Under the pieces are notes generated by a model, which was not told the origin of the DNA, ran no database searches, and saw nothing but the letters and a program-made list of their open reading frames with translations. From Lucifuga dentata (lineage: Eukaryota > Chordata > Actinopteri > Ophidiiformes > Bythitidae): a stretch of 64,000 bases of DNA. This document shows, piece after piece, positions 34,086-45,728 of the stretch. The DNA lies in assembly GCA_014773175.1 (NCBI GenBank), contig VXCM01000744.1, positions 80,956 through 144,955 of the forward strand, written 5' to 3'. Position 1 is the first letter of the stretch. Each line of letters begins with the position of its first letter. The position numbers and the translations under genes were made by a program.

Positions 34086-36658
34086 TAAACAAATACATTT
34101 TGAATAAAACAAATGATGCAGAATCAAGCTCTTTGAGTGTGTGTAGGCATATTATGTTACATATGACATAGAAAATATGTCTTATTTATATTGTCTATTT
34201 CCTTTTGCAAACCATGCAATAATATCAAGTTTGATGCATGTCAGATTGTGCGATAAATTCCAGCTGAATTTTAGCGCTACGACAAGCAGGGAAAAAAAAA
34301 AAAACTATGCAGGGAGAAACGTGCATCAACATGTCATCCATCTGGTTGATTTATAAATGTGGGTCGTAGCAGCAGTCAAATTGTGAGATTTGACACTGAC
34401 ACTGTCAGAATTTTGGCACAATTTCACAGCAGAGTTAAACTAACAGTTGGTGGACGTGTCTCATATGATGTAGGACCACTGCTTTTGATTGACGATTCTC
34501 TAAAGAGCATTAACTTTCATCTACGACAGACCAAATTCGCTGTCTGTGGGAAACTTAAGACAATACTTTGTTTACTTTCCGCATACTTAATTTTATATTT
34601 TGTATTTTCAAATGGATTATTATATATGAGATATTTTTTCAGAGTGATAGTTGAGAGGGGAAAAAAAGGATGTTTTAAGCCACCCCATGTGTCTTAGGAC
34701 ATTCAAGCTGGATTTGGTCCTCATTTCCCCTGCACAGCTGTCTCCACACAGCTGTGCAATTCTGAAGTTATCCTCAAAAGGTCACCATGCAGGAAACAAA
34801 AAGGTCACAGGCAAGTCTGGAGAAAAATGTTTGTGAAACCACAAGAAATGGCTATCGATTTACCTAATCAATAATGCATCAGTAACTCTGTTGAATCCAC
34901 AGAACTATAACCCTGCTATGCTTCATCCTGTTGAGACGGAAAAATAACTTCTAAAATATGAGAATGATTATTAAAAATAGCACAGCATAAGCAGCCAGAA
35001 TCTAATTAATGAACAAAAAGCATATTTATCATTTAAATGTTTGGTGTTTAGCTGCTTACGCTGAGCGAGCAGGTAGGCATTCAGGCATCTCAAGCACTCT
35101 GACAGCCTGCCAACATGCCTACTGATGAATGCATAACGATTGCTGCAAGACCAAATGAGTGACCTTTTCCTAACGAGAGACACTCTCTCTAACCACAAGG
35201 CCTCAGCAACATCCACAAACCCTGTGAGCTCAGCAAACAAGCAACCAGAAGTGCAAAGATTGTACGGTTAGACAAGCTGCATCATCACAAGACATGCGGC
35301 ACTGTCAGTAATGCGTTTCAGTGGACTTGACAACACACTTACGCAGTACTTATCTCAGAGAACATCACAACAAGAGGAGATAAGAGACTCGAGTTCTGTC
35401 CTCATTTTCCAGTTCATTTTTCATCTCCCCCCCCTCTCTCTCCCTTCTTTATTCTCTCCTTCCCACCAGCACTCGGTGGTGGTTTGTTGAATTTTCAATC
35501 CTCTAGCTATCATCCTCTATGAGTTGGCAAAATTTTTCACACAGCTTTTGGCCTGAGACTGGTGGAGCACCTTGGGCACAGAACAAAATATAGAACCGGG
35601 ACACAGAGACAGACATGGCCTCCTGCAGCAATCTCCTCCCAAGCAATTTTGATAGCAGGGGAAGCAGTGTGGGTTATTCCCTCTGTAATACACTATGAGA
35701 CCCTAAGCTTGTTCCCTGCACAGTAGAGAGCACTCGCTTCTCTCTGCATGACTCTCTTGATAGTCAGACAAACAGACATACAATCTCCGGTTTGGATGAT
35801 TATGCTGCTATTGACCGTGACCTTATCAGTCATGTGTAATTTGTGTGAGATAATTCACATACCATTTTGCAGTGGCAAGAAAAGTCAGGCACAGCTTCTT
35901 TTTAGTGCCAACAAGAACTGCACAAAAAAAAACTTTTAAAAGGCTACTTGTCACTTTGCTTTGCTTTACAGCCAACCTGATTAAAATCAGTGGGGGGAAA
36001 AAAACCCATTTCTATCAACAAAGATCTGACTTAAAATGTAACATTTACTTTGATGTTTTTATGTTTTATGGTTCGTGAGTCAGTTTATTGATCAGATTGA
36101 TAATAATGGCAGGCTTTTTGTGAAATATGAAGTGCCAGTGGGAGGCTCTTATTATTATAACCCTTCAGCATCCATCTGTGCTGCCTGTGGTGAGGGCTCG
36201 TATTGACAGGTTATATATTTAGATTATTTTTATGTAGGAGACAAACAGAAATCATCGATATGTTACTTAAGCTCCATGACCCATGTATTCTGTTCTGTCC
36301 AGGCTGAAATACAGTTTAATTCAGGGAAAGAGCAAAAATTTCTCTTCAGTCTAACCCGGACCATTTGCGAGTGACACATCACTATCCTGTCCCTGCTGGC
36401 TTTCAGCTGCGAGTAGCTTGCTGTGACAGGCAGGAGGTCTGGTTGAAAAAGTGAAATGGCATGTTCAAAACTAGCCAATACAAAGAAAAGAAAAGTTGAC
36501 AGTGAAAATCATCTGTTTAAGGGTGAGTGGACTGAGAAATACAGATTCATTCAACTTGAGGAAAGCATGAGGCCATTGTGCTTGATTTGCAGTGAAACCG
36601 TGGCCTTTGTGAAGAGAGGTGACACAAAATACCACTCCCATGCCCCTTTCTTTTGTGT
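34086..36658. other. Intergenic DNA, no gene recognised
   Basis: Unique-looking sequence with short homopolymers and a pyrimidine-rich stretch at about 35397-35465. ORFs such as 34359-34697 (112 codons, plus) have no recognisable domain and end in hydrophobic AT-rich codons. I see no splice-site-bounded exon I could defend. Confidence 0.4.
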
Positions 36659-37216
36659 TTAAAGGCATACTGATGTTTTTTTTATATATTTGAGCCCACT
36701 GTTAAGCATTTTCCAATACATAAAATGAGATTTTAGTTGTGTTATTTTGCCAAACTCCCTATTCTTTCAAAATCAAATGTTCGGGTGATGCACCCACCTT
36801 AAATTTCAATGTTTTGTCTGCTAGCTAACACTAACACGCGATTGTAGAAGGCAAGGTCGTTTAATTTCTTAGAAAAAGCAGTCTTCTCCTGGGACTATAT
36901 TCCCTGGTGGAGAAACACATTTTCTTTCGTGTAGCTCCATGCCAGATCAGTTAAATTCAACAGAAAAATGACAGACAAAACAAACAAACAAAAAAAAAAA
37001 AGCCATATGGTCCACTGTGATGATTACCTATCTCCAGCACGTTTCAAGTCTCTACAAATTGATTTTAATAGCGTAAAATCAATTTGTAGAGAATGCACTG
37101 AAACCAATGGATTCTAATACTTACAGCTCCAGTAGTATGATTTGGAAAATAGTTGGCGGAAATGTAATAAATATGCAGGGTGTATTTATTGAGCTCATAC
37201 TTGCAAAATCCTTTAA
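36659..37216 (+). mobile_element. TTAAAGGACC-family MITE, complete copy (558 bp)
   Basis: TTAA lies at 36659-36662 and 37213-37216. The left end is TTAAAGGCATACTGATG and the right end is GCAAAATCCTTTAA; the right end has lost about 12 bp (CAGTATGG region) relative to other copies. The interior carries the 'cttctcctgggactatattccctggtggag' and 'ctctacaaattgattttaatagcgt' blocks. A local inverted insertion unique to this copy lies at 37050-37091. Confidence 0.85.
37050..37091. other. 17-bp perfect inverted repeat, template-switch signature
   Basis: CTCTACAAATTGATTTT (37050-37066) and AAAATCAATTTGTAGAG (37075-37091) are exact reverse complements around AATAGCGT. In sister copies 'aatagcgtaaaa' is followed directly by 'gaatgaactgaaa'. 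Here 12 bases, TCAATTTGTAGA, are inserted, and they are the reverse complement of bases just upstream. Confidence 0.85.
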
Positions 37217-37699
37217 GGACTCCTATACCTTTGATACCATGAAAATTTTGTAAATGAAGATGAAGACTTGTATTTGAGTACTTCTGCTCTATGCATAGCT
37301 ATTAATCTGAATCCTTCGTGTGATACTTGCTAGACAAAGGATGGGTTATAATTTACGTTAGGACATCTTCTATTGTCAGCTAATGCAATTACCAATAAGC
37401 TGTGATACTGTTACAAAAAGTGACATTTCTTTGGCTGGCTCAGGCTGTAAGAGGAATGAGTTTCACAGATGAATGCTATTGTTTCAAAACGAGGCTTTAA
37501 ATCTGCGCTGCTGAATGCAAATGAATGCCTTTGAAGGAAAGTGATCTTAGGAAATTAAGGATATCTGTTTTGTGAATCAATAAAACTTCAGACAGCAAAG
37601 TTGGCATAAAGCGACCCTAGATATTTGTTAAAACAACCATCCAGTCTTCTGAGCTGTTTAGACAAAAGCTAAGTAAAGATTCTGTAAGCAGCGTCTGTC
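37217..37699. other. Intergenic DNA, nothing recognised
   Basis: No gene or repeat was identified. Confidence 0.5.
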
Positions 37700-37731
37700 T
37701 TTTTTTTTTTTTTTNTTTTTTTTTTTTTTTG
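37700..37731. other. Poly(T) run with assembly N (37715)
   Basis: An unresolved homopolymer of about 30 T residues interrupted by one N. Confidence 0.9.
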
Positions 37732-37921
37732 CATTAAAGAGCATATTTTTTGTTATTGAAGTTGGACCTCTATCAGGGATGTGCAGGCAATTACACCAAA
37801 TGCTCCCATGCATGAAATCCCAGCTGGCTGTTATTGATAAATTTCCAAACACCTCCAAAGACTTTTCAAATTACCTCTTTCCCTTATTAAAACTTTACTC
37901 ATGCATTTCATTTTTTTCATT

Positions 37922-37959
37922 CCCCCCCCCCCCCNCCCCCCCCCCCCCCTTTTTTTTTC
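37922..37959. other. Poly(C)/poly(T) run with assembly N (37935)
   Basis: About 27 C residues with one N inside, then nine T residues. Long poly(C) is rare in vertebrate DNA, and this one coincides with a gap, so its length is doubtful. Confidence 0.9.
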
Positions 37960-38027
37960 TGAGGGTATGTGTGAGCGTGTTTGTGTGATAGTGCAAGAGC
38001 AAGCAAGAAAATATGCTTGAGAGAAAT

Positions 38028-38088
38028 ATGAGAGAAAGACAGGAGACGAGAGATATGGAGAGAGTGAGAGAGAGAAAGAGAGAGAGCT
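38028..38088. repeat. Imperfect (GA)n tract
   Basis: A GA-rich, AGAGAGA-dominated stretch on the plus strand. The Ser/Leu-rich minus-strand ORFs across it are translations of the repeat. Confidence 0.85.
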
Positions 38089-39531
38089 CTATATATTGTA
38101 TGTAGAATTGGAGTGCTGGACATATGAACAGACAGCATCCATTTATCTCTTCCTGAAGTACGGTTGGACAAGGCTTCATTCAAGGGAACCCATAAGCTGA
38201 ACATATTTTGAGTCTCTTCTGTATTCACGCAGCATACCTCTGCGTTAACACAAGCCATTTCTCTTTACGTGGCTGAATGAGATTCCCTTTAAAACTATCT
38301 GAAGGTCAGATGAATTGCTATACTCCAAGGGTAGAAGAAATCAAAAGTCCTCCTCCCTAAACATTCCCTTGCTTCGATGTCATCTCTCAAGGAGAGATCT
38401 GCTTATTTGAAATGACATCTTAATTGTGCAGAGTGGAGATGAATGATTGCATAAATGTAAATGAAGAAGTAAGAGCAGTAGTTAAGTTATTTATTTCCTC
38501 TGGAGTAAAATAGCTTTCAACATGTGAGGTGTTCTTTCAAAACAAGAATGCCACTTAATGTCTTTTGTATTCCAAACATATTAAAATACAAATCAATTAG
38601 CAGACAACCGCGACACCCACACTCCTCTGTAATCACAGAGCACATTTGCTCTAAAAGCTGTGACAAGATGCTTTTACCCTTTCAACTGTTATTTCAGTAA
38701 ACCATTTATCTATTGAACCATGGGAGGAAATTGTCTTTGCTCTGCCCAAACATTGAAAACTTCAGCTTGCATGAGATTTCTCCTGCAGTGAGTAAACAGC
38801 AGACTGAGAAGTGATGCAGACCCCCAGGTTTGGTTTGACAACCTCTGCAGAGGAGTCAGATAGACCACCGCAATTGTTTCCTCTGCTGGTGAACCCATCC
38901 TGCCCTCCAACCTAAGCCCAGGAGATAAGAGCATCCAGTCCATGAACACTTTAAATGTAAATGTAGCTCCATGTGGAGGCCTTCATGAATAAAGACACAG
39001 TTCTAACTCCAGCAAGCCTTTATTACTCTGTAATTAATCATCTCATTGGGATAGAGATTAGTGGTGAGGGAAAATTAAATGCATCTTTGCACAGTCTGCA
39101 AAGATTGATTTTGTAAGCCTCAGAAAAATAATGAAAGGTGCTATATGATTAAAATAAATTGCTCTGCATGTCGTTCGGCCCTCAAATATTTACAGGGCGT
39201 AAATATTTATCAGCGGAGTGTTGAGAGACACAGAATATTTGCCATCAAGTCTCCTTTAGAGCACATTTCCCTCTGATGGATGTGAACCTTTTTTCCCTGA
39301 AAGCATAATAATGTCACATGCTTTGATGTCAGTGCACTCCTTCGATGGAAATACTACATAAAACAACAGTTCTTTTTCCCACTTCTTAAGTGTCAGGAAG
39401 ATGTACATACAAGGCCCTAGTGGGTGTGAATTATGTATTCCCCTCATGTCGTCCAGTCCTTCGAGACACAGACATAAACCCGAAGCTATAAAGTAAATGC
39501 ATGGTAAGATCTTTCACCCCTATAGCGTATA
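38089..39531. other. Intergenic DNA, possible conserved non-coding stretch
   Basis: No gene. The part at about 38990-39240 is free of simple repeats and dense in TAAT/ATTA and AAATATTTA cores, a texture seen in developmental enhancers. No direct support is available from one sequence. Confidence 0.3.
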
Positions 39532-39550
39532 GGCCACTGGGGGCTACAGC
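39532..39550 (+). promoter_or_regulatory. Candidate CTCF motif 1 (plus orientation)
   Basis: GGCCACTGGGGGCTACAGC fits the CTCF core pattern (CCAC..GGGGGC) reasonably. The shared GGGGGCTACAG string recurs at 41226 (minus) and 41522 (plus). Confidence 0.35.
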
Positions 39551-41225
39551 AACACATAGAGGTAAGTGGTACTGGTGCCATGCAGCAACACAAGGAGGCA
39601 GGCTGCCACTTCTGACTGCTCTCTGAGCTACAGAGGTACGTAAAGCTGGATTAGTATGCACGGTCCGTCTGAGTCATGGTGGGGCACAGTGTCTATCCTG
39701 ACAAAGCACAGGTGGAAAGAGAGAGCATGCTAACAAAAAGAAAGGTTCCTTTTGATGCAATAACACTCAGTCTGTCTACCAAACAATATGTCACTTCCTC
39801 TTTATTCCTTTTCCGTGTGTTGTCTGATTTTCTTGTTGGCACTGGGGACTGGTGGGGATTCTCGCGTGCGATGTTAAAAGGAGCAATACATCTGTAAAAT
39901 ATCTTCAAACTATAACAAAAGAACATGATAGGCAGCTTTTTAAATCTTTACTAAGTGAGTTTGCCGAGAACATAGTCACAGAAACAGCATAGGGGATCAG
40001 CAGCAGAGAGAACATGAGTTATAAATGATTACATACCGAGTTCTTACCTGTGGCTCCAATTACAGAACTGAACAATGGTTATTAATATTGCTATTATTAC
40101 TGTTATAAATAGTACTGCAGCTACTGATAGCCAGCAGCAATACTGCACACAGTATTCTTGGCATTTGCCCATAACTTTAACAGTCTCTCCTGGTGGCTGC
40201 TTTGAGGCAATATTTTTATATTAGAGAACGGATCTGATTCATGTTTGACCTCTGCCACACGGCCCCCTTTTGAATGCAGTGCTGGCAGAATAATAAATGC
40301 TCTTGTTGGTATAAAATGGAAGAATTTCATGACTGTGAGGATTAGGAAGTAAATTCACAAGATGTTTGCTTAGATGTGCTGTAAAAAACATGAATGTAGG
40401 CCACCGCAGGGCTGACAGTTAATGCCTCAACATCAGCTGAGGCAAATGTGAGACAATGTGAACACATTTTGGCTGTTTTGCATGTTTACAGTGTTTGAAA
40501 CCCAAACCTGAGCGGAGTTTATGTTTGTGTTCAATAATATTTCCAGGTTTTTAATTAATTAGATATAAAAAGCATGCATCTCTCAAAGTAAATGGGATTA
40601 GTTATTGCACAATTTTAATCTTCTCAAAGGTCATTTTTGACATTTGCTTGACAATGACATGAAATAATAATAGGAACTATACGTTTTACTTTGCTTTCAT
40701 TATCCCTGAAATGTATGCAATGTATAAAATCTATGTTAACTGTCATGACTCATAAGCGACTGCATGCCTGTAACAAAATCAGACACCAGATTGCATGTCG
40801 CGTCAACGCCGCACTCCATTTAACATGAGCTGACAGACAGATTGCAATTTGTTTTACACACAACCTTTATGACGGTGCCCTTTATCATCCAACAAACATC
40901 ATATCACGTAGGTACTTAGTGCAGAGTTTGTGCAGAATATATTTCCCTTTTGACCTTGAAACAAGGTGTCATATATTACTCTGTTACCCCCCCACAAAAA
41001 TTAAATATCTGCGTGTGTCCTTGTATCAGTGATTAAATTTACAGCTGTTGATGTTGTGTTTTTCAATTTGTCTGGTTGAAAAATAATGATATAGCACCAT
41101 TCATGATTGCATTGCTTGTTAAATTTAAAGGACACAATTGGAAGTAGTGCATGCTGTAATACAGGCTGCCCTGTACTTTGCGGTGCATGAGTACTCTACT
41201 AGATGTTTTTATGATAAGGTCTCTG
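39551..41225. other. Intergenic DNA, nothing recognised
   Basis: No supported gene or interspersed repeat. ORFs are short and featureless. Confidence 0.45.
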
Positions 41226-41240
41226 TAGCCCCCTGGCACC
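41226..41240 (-). promoter_or_regulatory. Candidate CTCF motif 2 (minus orientation)
   Basis: TAGCCCCCTGGCACC on the plus strand reads GGTGCCAGGGGGCTA on the minus strand, the best CTCF-like match of the three. It is about 0.3 kb from a plus-oriented match at 41517. Confidence 0.4.
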
Positions 41241-41516
41241 ATCCACCCCACCATTCCCTCCTGGGCTGCTGTTGATTCATGTGAAGGGGTGACATCTTAA
41301 GGCATATACCTGCTGGGTGCTTCTCCTTTCATCCAATATTTTTCTTTCTATAAATACAATCCCACGTTGTCGAGTTACATCAAGCTGTATGACTTCAGAC
41401 CTATATTCCTGCTGTGCTTGGACTCCAATGTACAACTTATCCTTTTTCCATTACAAAAGCACTGTGTTGGGTTGTCAGATCACATTACAGTAGGCATATG
41501 TAGTCATACATTAGTT

Positions 41517-41534
41517 ACACAAGGGGGCTACAGC
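41517..41534 (+). promoter_or_regulatory. Candidate CTCF motif 3 (plus orientation)
   Basis: ACACAAGGGGGCTACAGC resembles the CTCF core. It may instead share a repeat origin with the other two sites because of the common GGGGGCTACAG. Confidence 0.35.
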
Positions 41535-41585
41535 ATCTTGGTTTGCGCTACGCTTTGATTCCTACAGCTGCTCCCCTCTCCCCAG

Positions 41586-41618
41586 GTGCCACACTTGCTC
41601 TCTAAGCAAGTGTGACCT
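41586..41618. other. Short stem-loop
   Basis: CACACTTGCT (41590-41599) and AGCAAGTGTG (41605-41614) are exact reverse complements with a 5-nt loop. Flanking GGT/ACC bases extend the stem past a 2-nt bulge. It is too short for a microRNA precursor, and its function is unknown. Confidence 0.8.
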
Positions 41619-42990
41619 GCTGTGGGTAAACATCAAGGGCAGCCACGATGATTCTTAGAAGTGCTAACTTTTTGTTTTTCAATTACTCTCAGCTTTCCCA
41701 GAAAATTTATGACATTTACAGACCTAAATCATCATCAAACCTTTTGAGAAAAGGAAGCCTCTTCTTTGTTGTCGGTATGTTGACAAAATTCTGAAAATAT
41801 GCAACATTTTGCTGTTTCTGATTGTTGTGCATATATTCAGGAACCCAACAACAGCCTATTTTAGTGATCTGATTACATGTTGATATAGGCTCTTATCTTC
41901 ATTATGATAAGACAATTAACCTGTAGTTTTCAACTTATAGAGATGAGCAAAATGTTGTCCATTCATGCCACTAATATGAATCAAGTACATTTTTGCATGA
42001 TAATTACTATCAAACTATTGTCTAAATTCTGCCGAAACACATTCCTAAGCCAATACAAATACCTTTCAAATTGGGATGATATGAATGTCAAAACACACAC
42101 CAGTTGCTTACAGTAAAGTCAGACAGGATCCCTCACACCTTAGAAGGTTGTGGTAAGACACACATTGACTATAAATGAAATATGCTGCACTTTTGAACTT
42201 TGATTTTGTCCTTGAGAAACAGCGCATAATACCTTGCTCTGCTGATTGTAGATTCAGTGATGCCCTGGGGACAATGGCTCCTCTGAATCTGCCTCCATCT
42301 GAAGATTCCCAAGTGTAACCTCCTGACATGATGAAAGAAAAGCTCCCCTGAAGAAGGCAGATGTCTAGTCCACTTTCAGCTCAGGGAATTGTCAAACCAT
42401 TCATTCCTGCATTTAAGAACAAACACGTACAGTACATGCATTAAAAAACATCCCAGAACGGCTTGGCTTCTTTAGATGTACTTTGATGATGAGATAGAAA
42501 GTGATATGCACTGAAAGCTTCACCATTAGAGAAAAGAGGGTACTCCCCAAACTGAATTTTATAAGGTCTTGAATGCATGTTGGAAGGCGTATATACAGGA
42601 GTGCACATAATGTTTTCATTCTAGTACTAAAATAAGTAGCAGGAGATCTATATTGATAAGCACTTCAAACTACTCCAACTTTAAAGAGAAAAGTTCTCCT
42701 TACTCCATATTTCTGTTGCTTCATTTTTTTGCGTGTCTGTGAGTACAGTGCATGTGCTACCAAACTCAGAGCGCCTCTTTAAGTTCATCAATTATTTCAA
42801 TTATTTCTTGATGAAAAACACGTAGTGAGGACGAGCTGTTTGTGCACTGCTGCAAGTGGAAGCGGGATGTGGTTCTTTACCTACAGCAGGTATCTCTCCT
42901 TTCCACTCAGATTAGGACTTCAGGTTCCGCACAGTAAATTCGATAAATTTCATTAATTGAAGCCAGGAGAAACAGAGAGACTGCACATTC
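41619..42990. other. Intergenic DNA, nothing recognised
   Basis: No gene, RNA or interspersed repeat could be supported. Confidence 0.45.
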
Positions 42991-43028
42991 TTTCTTTCTT
43001 TCTGTCTTTCTGTCTCTCTCTCTCTCTG
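42991..43028. repeat. (CTTT)n/(CT)n microsatellite
   Basis: TTCTTTCTTTCTTTC followed by TCTGTCTTTCTGTCTCTC and a pure CT run. Confidence 0.9.
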
Positions 43029-43159
43029 CTGCTTGGTATGCAAAATAAGCATTCAGGGAGAGCAGACATATGCAGCTGATAGTTGCATGTTCATAGCCTT
43101 ACTATTAATGTACAGCGACACCATAAATGTGACCTCTATCCAAGCATACATTACTGTAT

Positions 43160-43312
43160 GCTTTAACCCATTGGATCCTATATCTGGATCTGGGCTAATC
43201 AACTCTTCCTTGACCCAAGTTCCCACCTATCTACAAAATTCAAATGAAATATCCTGCTGACAAACAAAAAAGTCAAACACAGGTAAAAACAGAACCTCCT
43301 TGGTGGAGGTAA
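43160..43312 (-). repeat. Fish interspersed repeat, 'CCAAGGAGGTTATGTTTT' type, antisense
   Basis: Read on the minus strand, it starts with TTACCTCCACCAAGGAGGTT and continues with a decayed CTGTTTTTACC. It then has TTTGTCAGCAGGATA and the 'attttgtagataggtgggaacttgggtcaaggaag' region, in the order of a common teleost repeat. A longer sense copy lies at 58234-58850. The class is not certain to me. Confidence 0.75.
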
Positions 43313-44331
43313 TTGAGATCATATGACACAAAGTATGTATAAACTATTTATATAAAGCCATACTGTAAATTCAGTGTGTGGTCTTCCTCTCTTTACTGCT
43401 CATTATATCCAGCACCTGATTCCAAACTCAGGTTGGATATGCGCATGATTTTCTCTTTCTACAGAAAGCTTAATCAACCATTAACCCTGTTCTTTTCCCT
43501 TAGAAAAGAAGGAAAATATTACTACATGCAGAAAAACCCCAGAATCATGTTTTTTTTGTTTAATTGATAAAAGCGCCAATGTACCAAACAGAGAGCACAA
43601 CAGGGTCTGTTTCGGATTCAATGAAGCATATATGGGGTAAAAAAAAATATGGAAAGTGGATCTGAATCTTGAGAGAACTTTTATTATAATAGCCAAATGT
43701 CAGAGCCCAAGATGCTGAAAGAGACAAGCAGCGTGAACTGAAAAAAAAAAAAAAAGAAAGAAGCAAAATCCCATCTTTTACCTGTAGTGAAGCTGTGACT
43801 GTAGACGGGTGAAATCTCACTTTTCTGTTCCGTTCTGGCCTTCTTGGCCTTCTTGAGATAAAGACTCCAAAGTCAATCTGCCCACCACTGATCACTGACT
43901 CAAAGCTGGTTTTATCTTCACTCAAGTGACCAGGAATCTGAATCAGAAGTTGATTCTTCCAAGACCACAAAGAAAAGAATGTATACCACTAAGCTAACGG
44001 CTTAACCTTAAGCTCAAGAGTTACCATGGCTTAAACTCTGCAAAGCTGACATATTCACATCAAAAGAAGTGGCAGTGAAATGGAAGAAAAGCACCGCATT
44101 CTTCAGATCTGACATGATAATTATTTTGGAATACAGTAAAATCCATAATGTTCCCATTATGCCTCCACATCATCTGTCCAGTGTTTCTTTGTCTGTGATC
44201 AACATATCTCAAAAGTAATGGCAGCATTAAAATGACATTTACTAAGCACATTAACAGCCCCAACGGTGAGTAACATATTGATTTCGGTGACCGAGGACCT
44301 GTCATCGAGTGCCACCATCAGGTCAGTCTTT
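43313..44331. other. Intergenic DNA, nothing recognised
   Basis: Includes a poly(A) run at about 43739-43755, which lies inside the 136-codon minus-strand ORF 43560-43970 and gives it a Phe run. No domains are visible. Confidence 0.5.
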
Positions 44332-44480
44332 GCCTGCTCGGGTAGCACAATTGCTGCCTCACAGCGAGAATGCTCTGAGTTCAAGCTCCTCTAAGCCTTT
44401 CTGTGTGGGGTTTGGACGCTCTCCACATTTGCCTGAGTGCAGCAGTTTCCTGTCTCACCAAAAGACATACAGCTAGGTAA
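44332..44480 (+). repeat. Fish interspersed repeat, decayed short copy of the 24455 type
   Basis: Contains GCTGCCTCACAGCGAGAATG, CCTTTCTGTGTGGGGTTT, CTCTCCACATTTGC and CACCAAAAGACATACAGC. These follow the order of the 24455-24765 copy with many substitutions. The 3' half and the GGAT tail are missing, being interrupted by the next repeat. Confidence 0.65.
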
Positions 44481-44487
44481 TACTAGC

Positions 44488-44835
44488 ATTTTTTTTTTTT
44501 TTTTTTTACCTTTATTTATTTATTTAGAGGAAGGTCACTGAGCATTGAATTTTTTTTTTTCTTTTTGTTTTGCATAAACATCCTACTCACACACATATGC
44601 ACCACCTGGAAGCTGCCCAGTACAAACTCATGCTTCTCCACTGGCCACTGAGCAGCTCCAGTGAAACAACTGGGGATTAGGTACCTTGCTCGAGGGCACT
44701 TAAGAGGTGATAATGAGGGAGGGGAAGATGCTGCTCATTCACCTCCCTGACCTAGATTTCTCCTGCCAGTCCAGGGATTGAACCTTCGGTCACAAGCTTG
44801 CTTCTCTAATCTTTCCACACTCCTACCATTGGGCT
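44488..44835 (-). mobile_element. tRNA-derived SINE-like element, antisense
   Basis: Read on the minus strand, the head (about 44835-44765) contains a TTAGAGAAGCAAGC segment and GTGACCGAAGGTTCAATCCC. The latter resembles a Pol III B-box (GGTTCRANNCC). Next come 'gaggtgaatgagcagc', 'gtgccctcgagcaaggtacc' and, at the far end, A-rich sequence. This order is familiar from teleost SINE-type repeats. The T-rich blocks at 44491-44507 and 44551-44562 would be internal or tail A-tracts. Confidence 0.6.
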
Positions 44836-45427
44836 TAACCATGATACTGGCCTTAGAACTGGCAGGGCTGCCCACTTTCCTGAACAGTTAGGATGGGTCA
44901 AATGCAGAGAATAAATTTAGAGAATTTAAATTTAAATAAATAAAACGTATATCCTACCTTTATATAAGTATTATCTCATCTACAGAATTGTACTTACAAT
45001 GACGGCTTAAGAATTTGGAGGTCAAAATTCTACTCACTGAGTACTGACATCTAAAAAAGCAGCAACAGATGCCTGTTACTAGGTTGATGTCCTGTATTTC
45101 TGCATTTGTTTCAAACAATGTAGTCAAACTTTGAATAGGGTTTGGGCATAAGGGGAACAGCTCATATTGTTAGGCAGTGGGTTGTATTGTAGCATGGATC
45201 CAAAGGTGTTGCTCCTGCCTGGAGAAAGATGACTTTTGGTGTGTTTCTCTGATGTGTTTCTACCTACTGTAGAAAGAACAGCAGAACATTAATTTTTGAA
45301 ATCTGTATCATGACCCACCCACGGGTTGTGGGAAAATTTGAACGTGTTGTCCATGGTTCACCAGTTCAAAAAAATACTTTAACAGCAATCCCATCTACTG
45401 ACCACAAGTGCAACTGTTGCTTTGAAA
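44836..45427. other. Intergenic DNA, nothing recognised
   Basis: No gene or repeat recognised. Confidence 0.5.
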
Positions 45428-45489
45428 AAAATCTTTAATAATTAAAATCTAATAATAATAATAATAATAAAAATCTTTAATAATTCTTC
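45428..45489. repeat. (AAT)n microsatellite flanked by a short direct repeat
   Basis: About seven AAT units lie between two copies of AATCTTTAATAATT. Confidence 0.9.
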
Positions 45490-45639
45490 AAGTCATAATG
45501 TGCATGCCAAAGCTGTGCTTAAAGGAGCTAAAGTTATGTTAAGAATGGACCAGGATTGTACCCCAAAGCTGTGCTCTACCCGGAAAGAGAAAACAAAGAT
45601 ACCAAAAAGTACCGATGAGGAGGACGATAACACCTGACA

Positions 45640-45728
45640 TGGTAACATGTTGCACCTCAACACCTTTGGCAACATGCTGCACCTCAACTCAGGTCAGCTG
45701 ACCTTAGCTGAGGTGCAACATGTTACCA
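45640..45728. other. Perfect 20-bp inverted repeat with internal palindrome
   Basis: TGGTAACATGTTGCACCTCA (45640-45659) and TGAGGTGCAACATGTTACCA (45709-45728) are exact reverse complements. The 49-nt loop holds a partial direct copy of the left arm (CAACATGCTGCACCTCAA, 45670-45687) and a perfect 14-bp palindrome AGGTCAGCTGACCT (45691-45704). The palindrome is two nuclear-receptor half-sites (AGGTCA) as an inverted pair with a 2-nt spacer. Confidence 0.95.

Noticed and set aside
43560..43970. 136-codon minus-strand ORF
   Set aside because: Contains a Phe run encoded by a poly(A) tract on the plus strand and is otherwise featureless.
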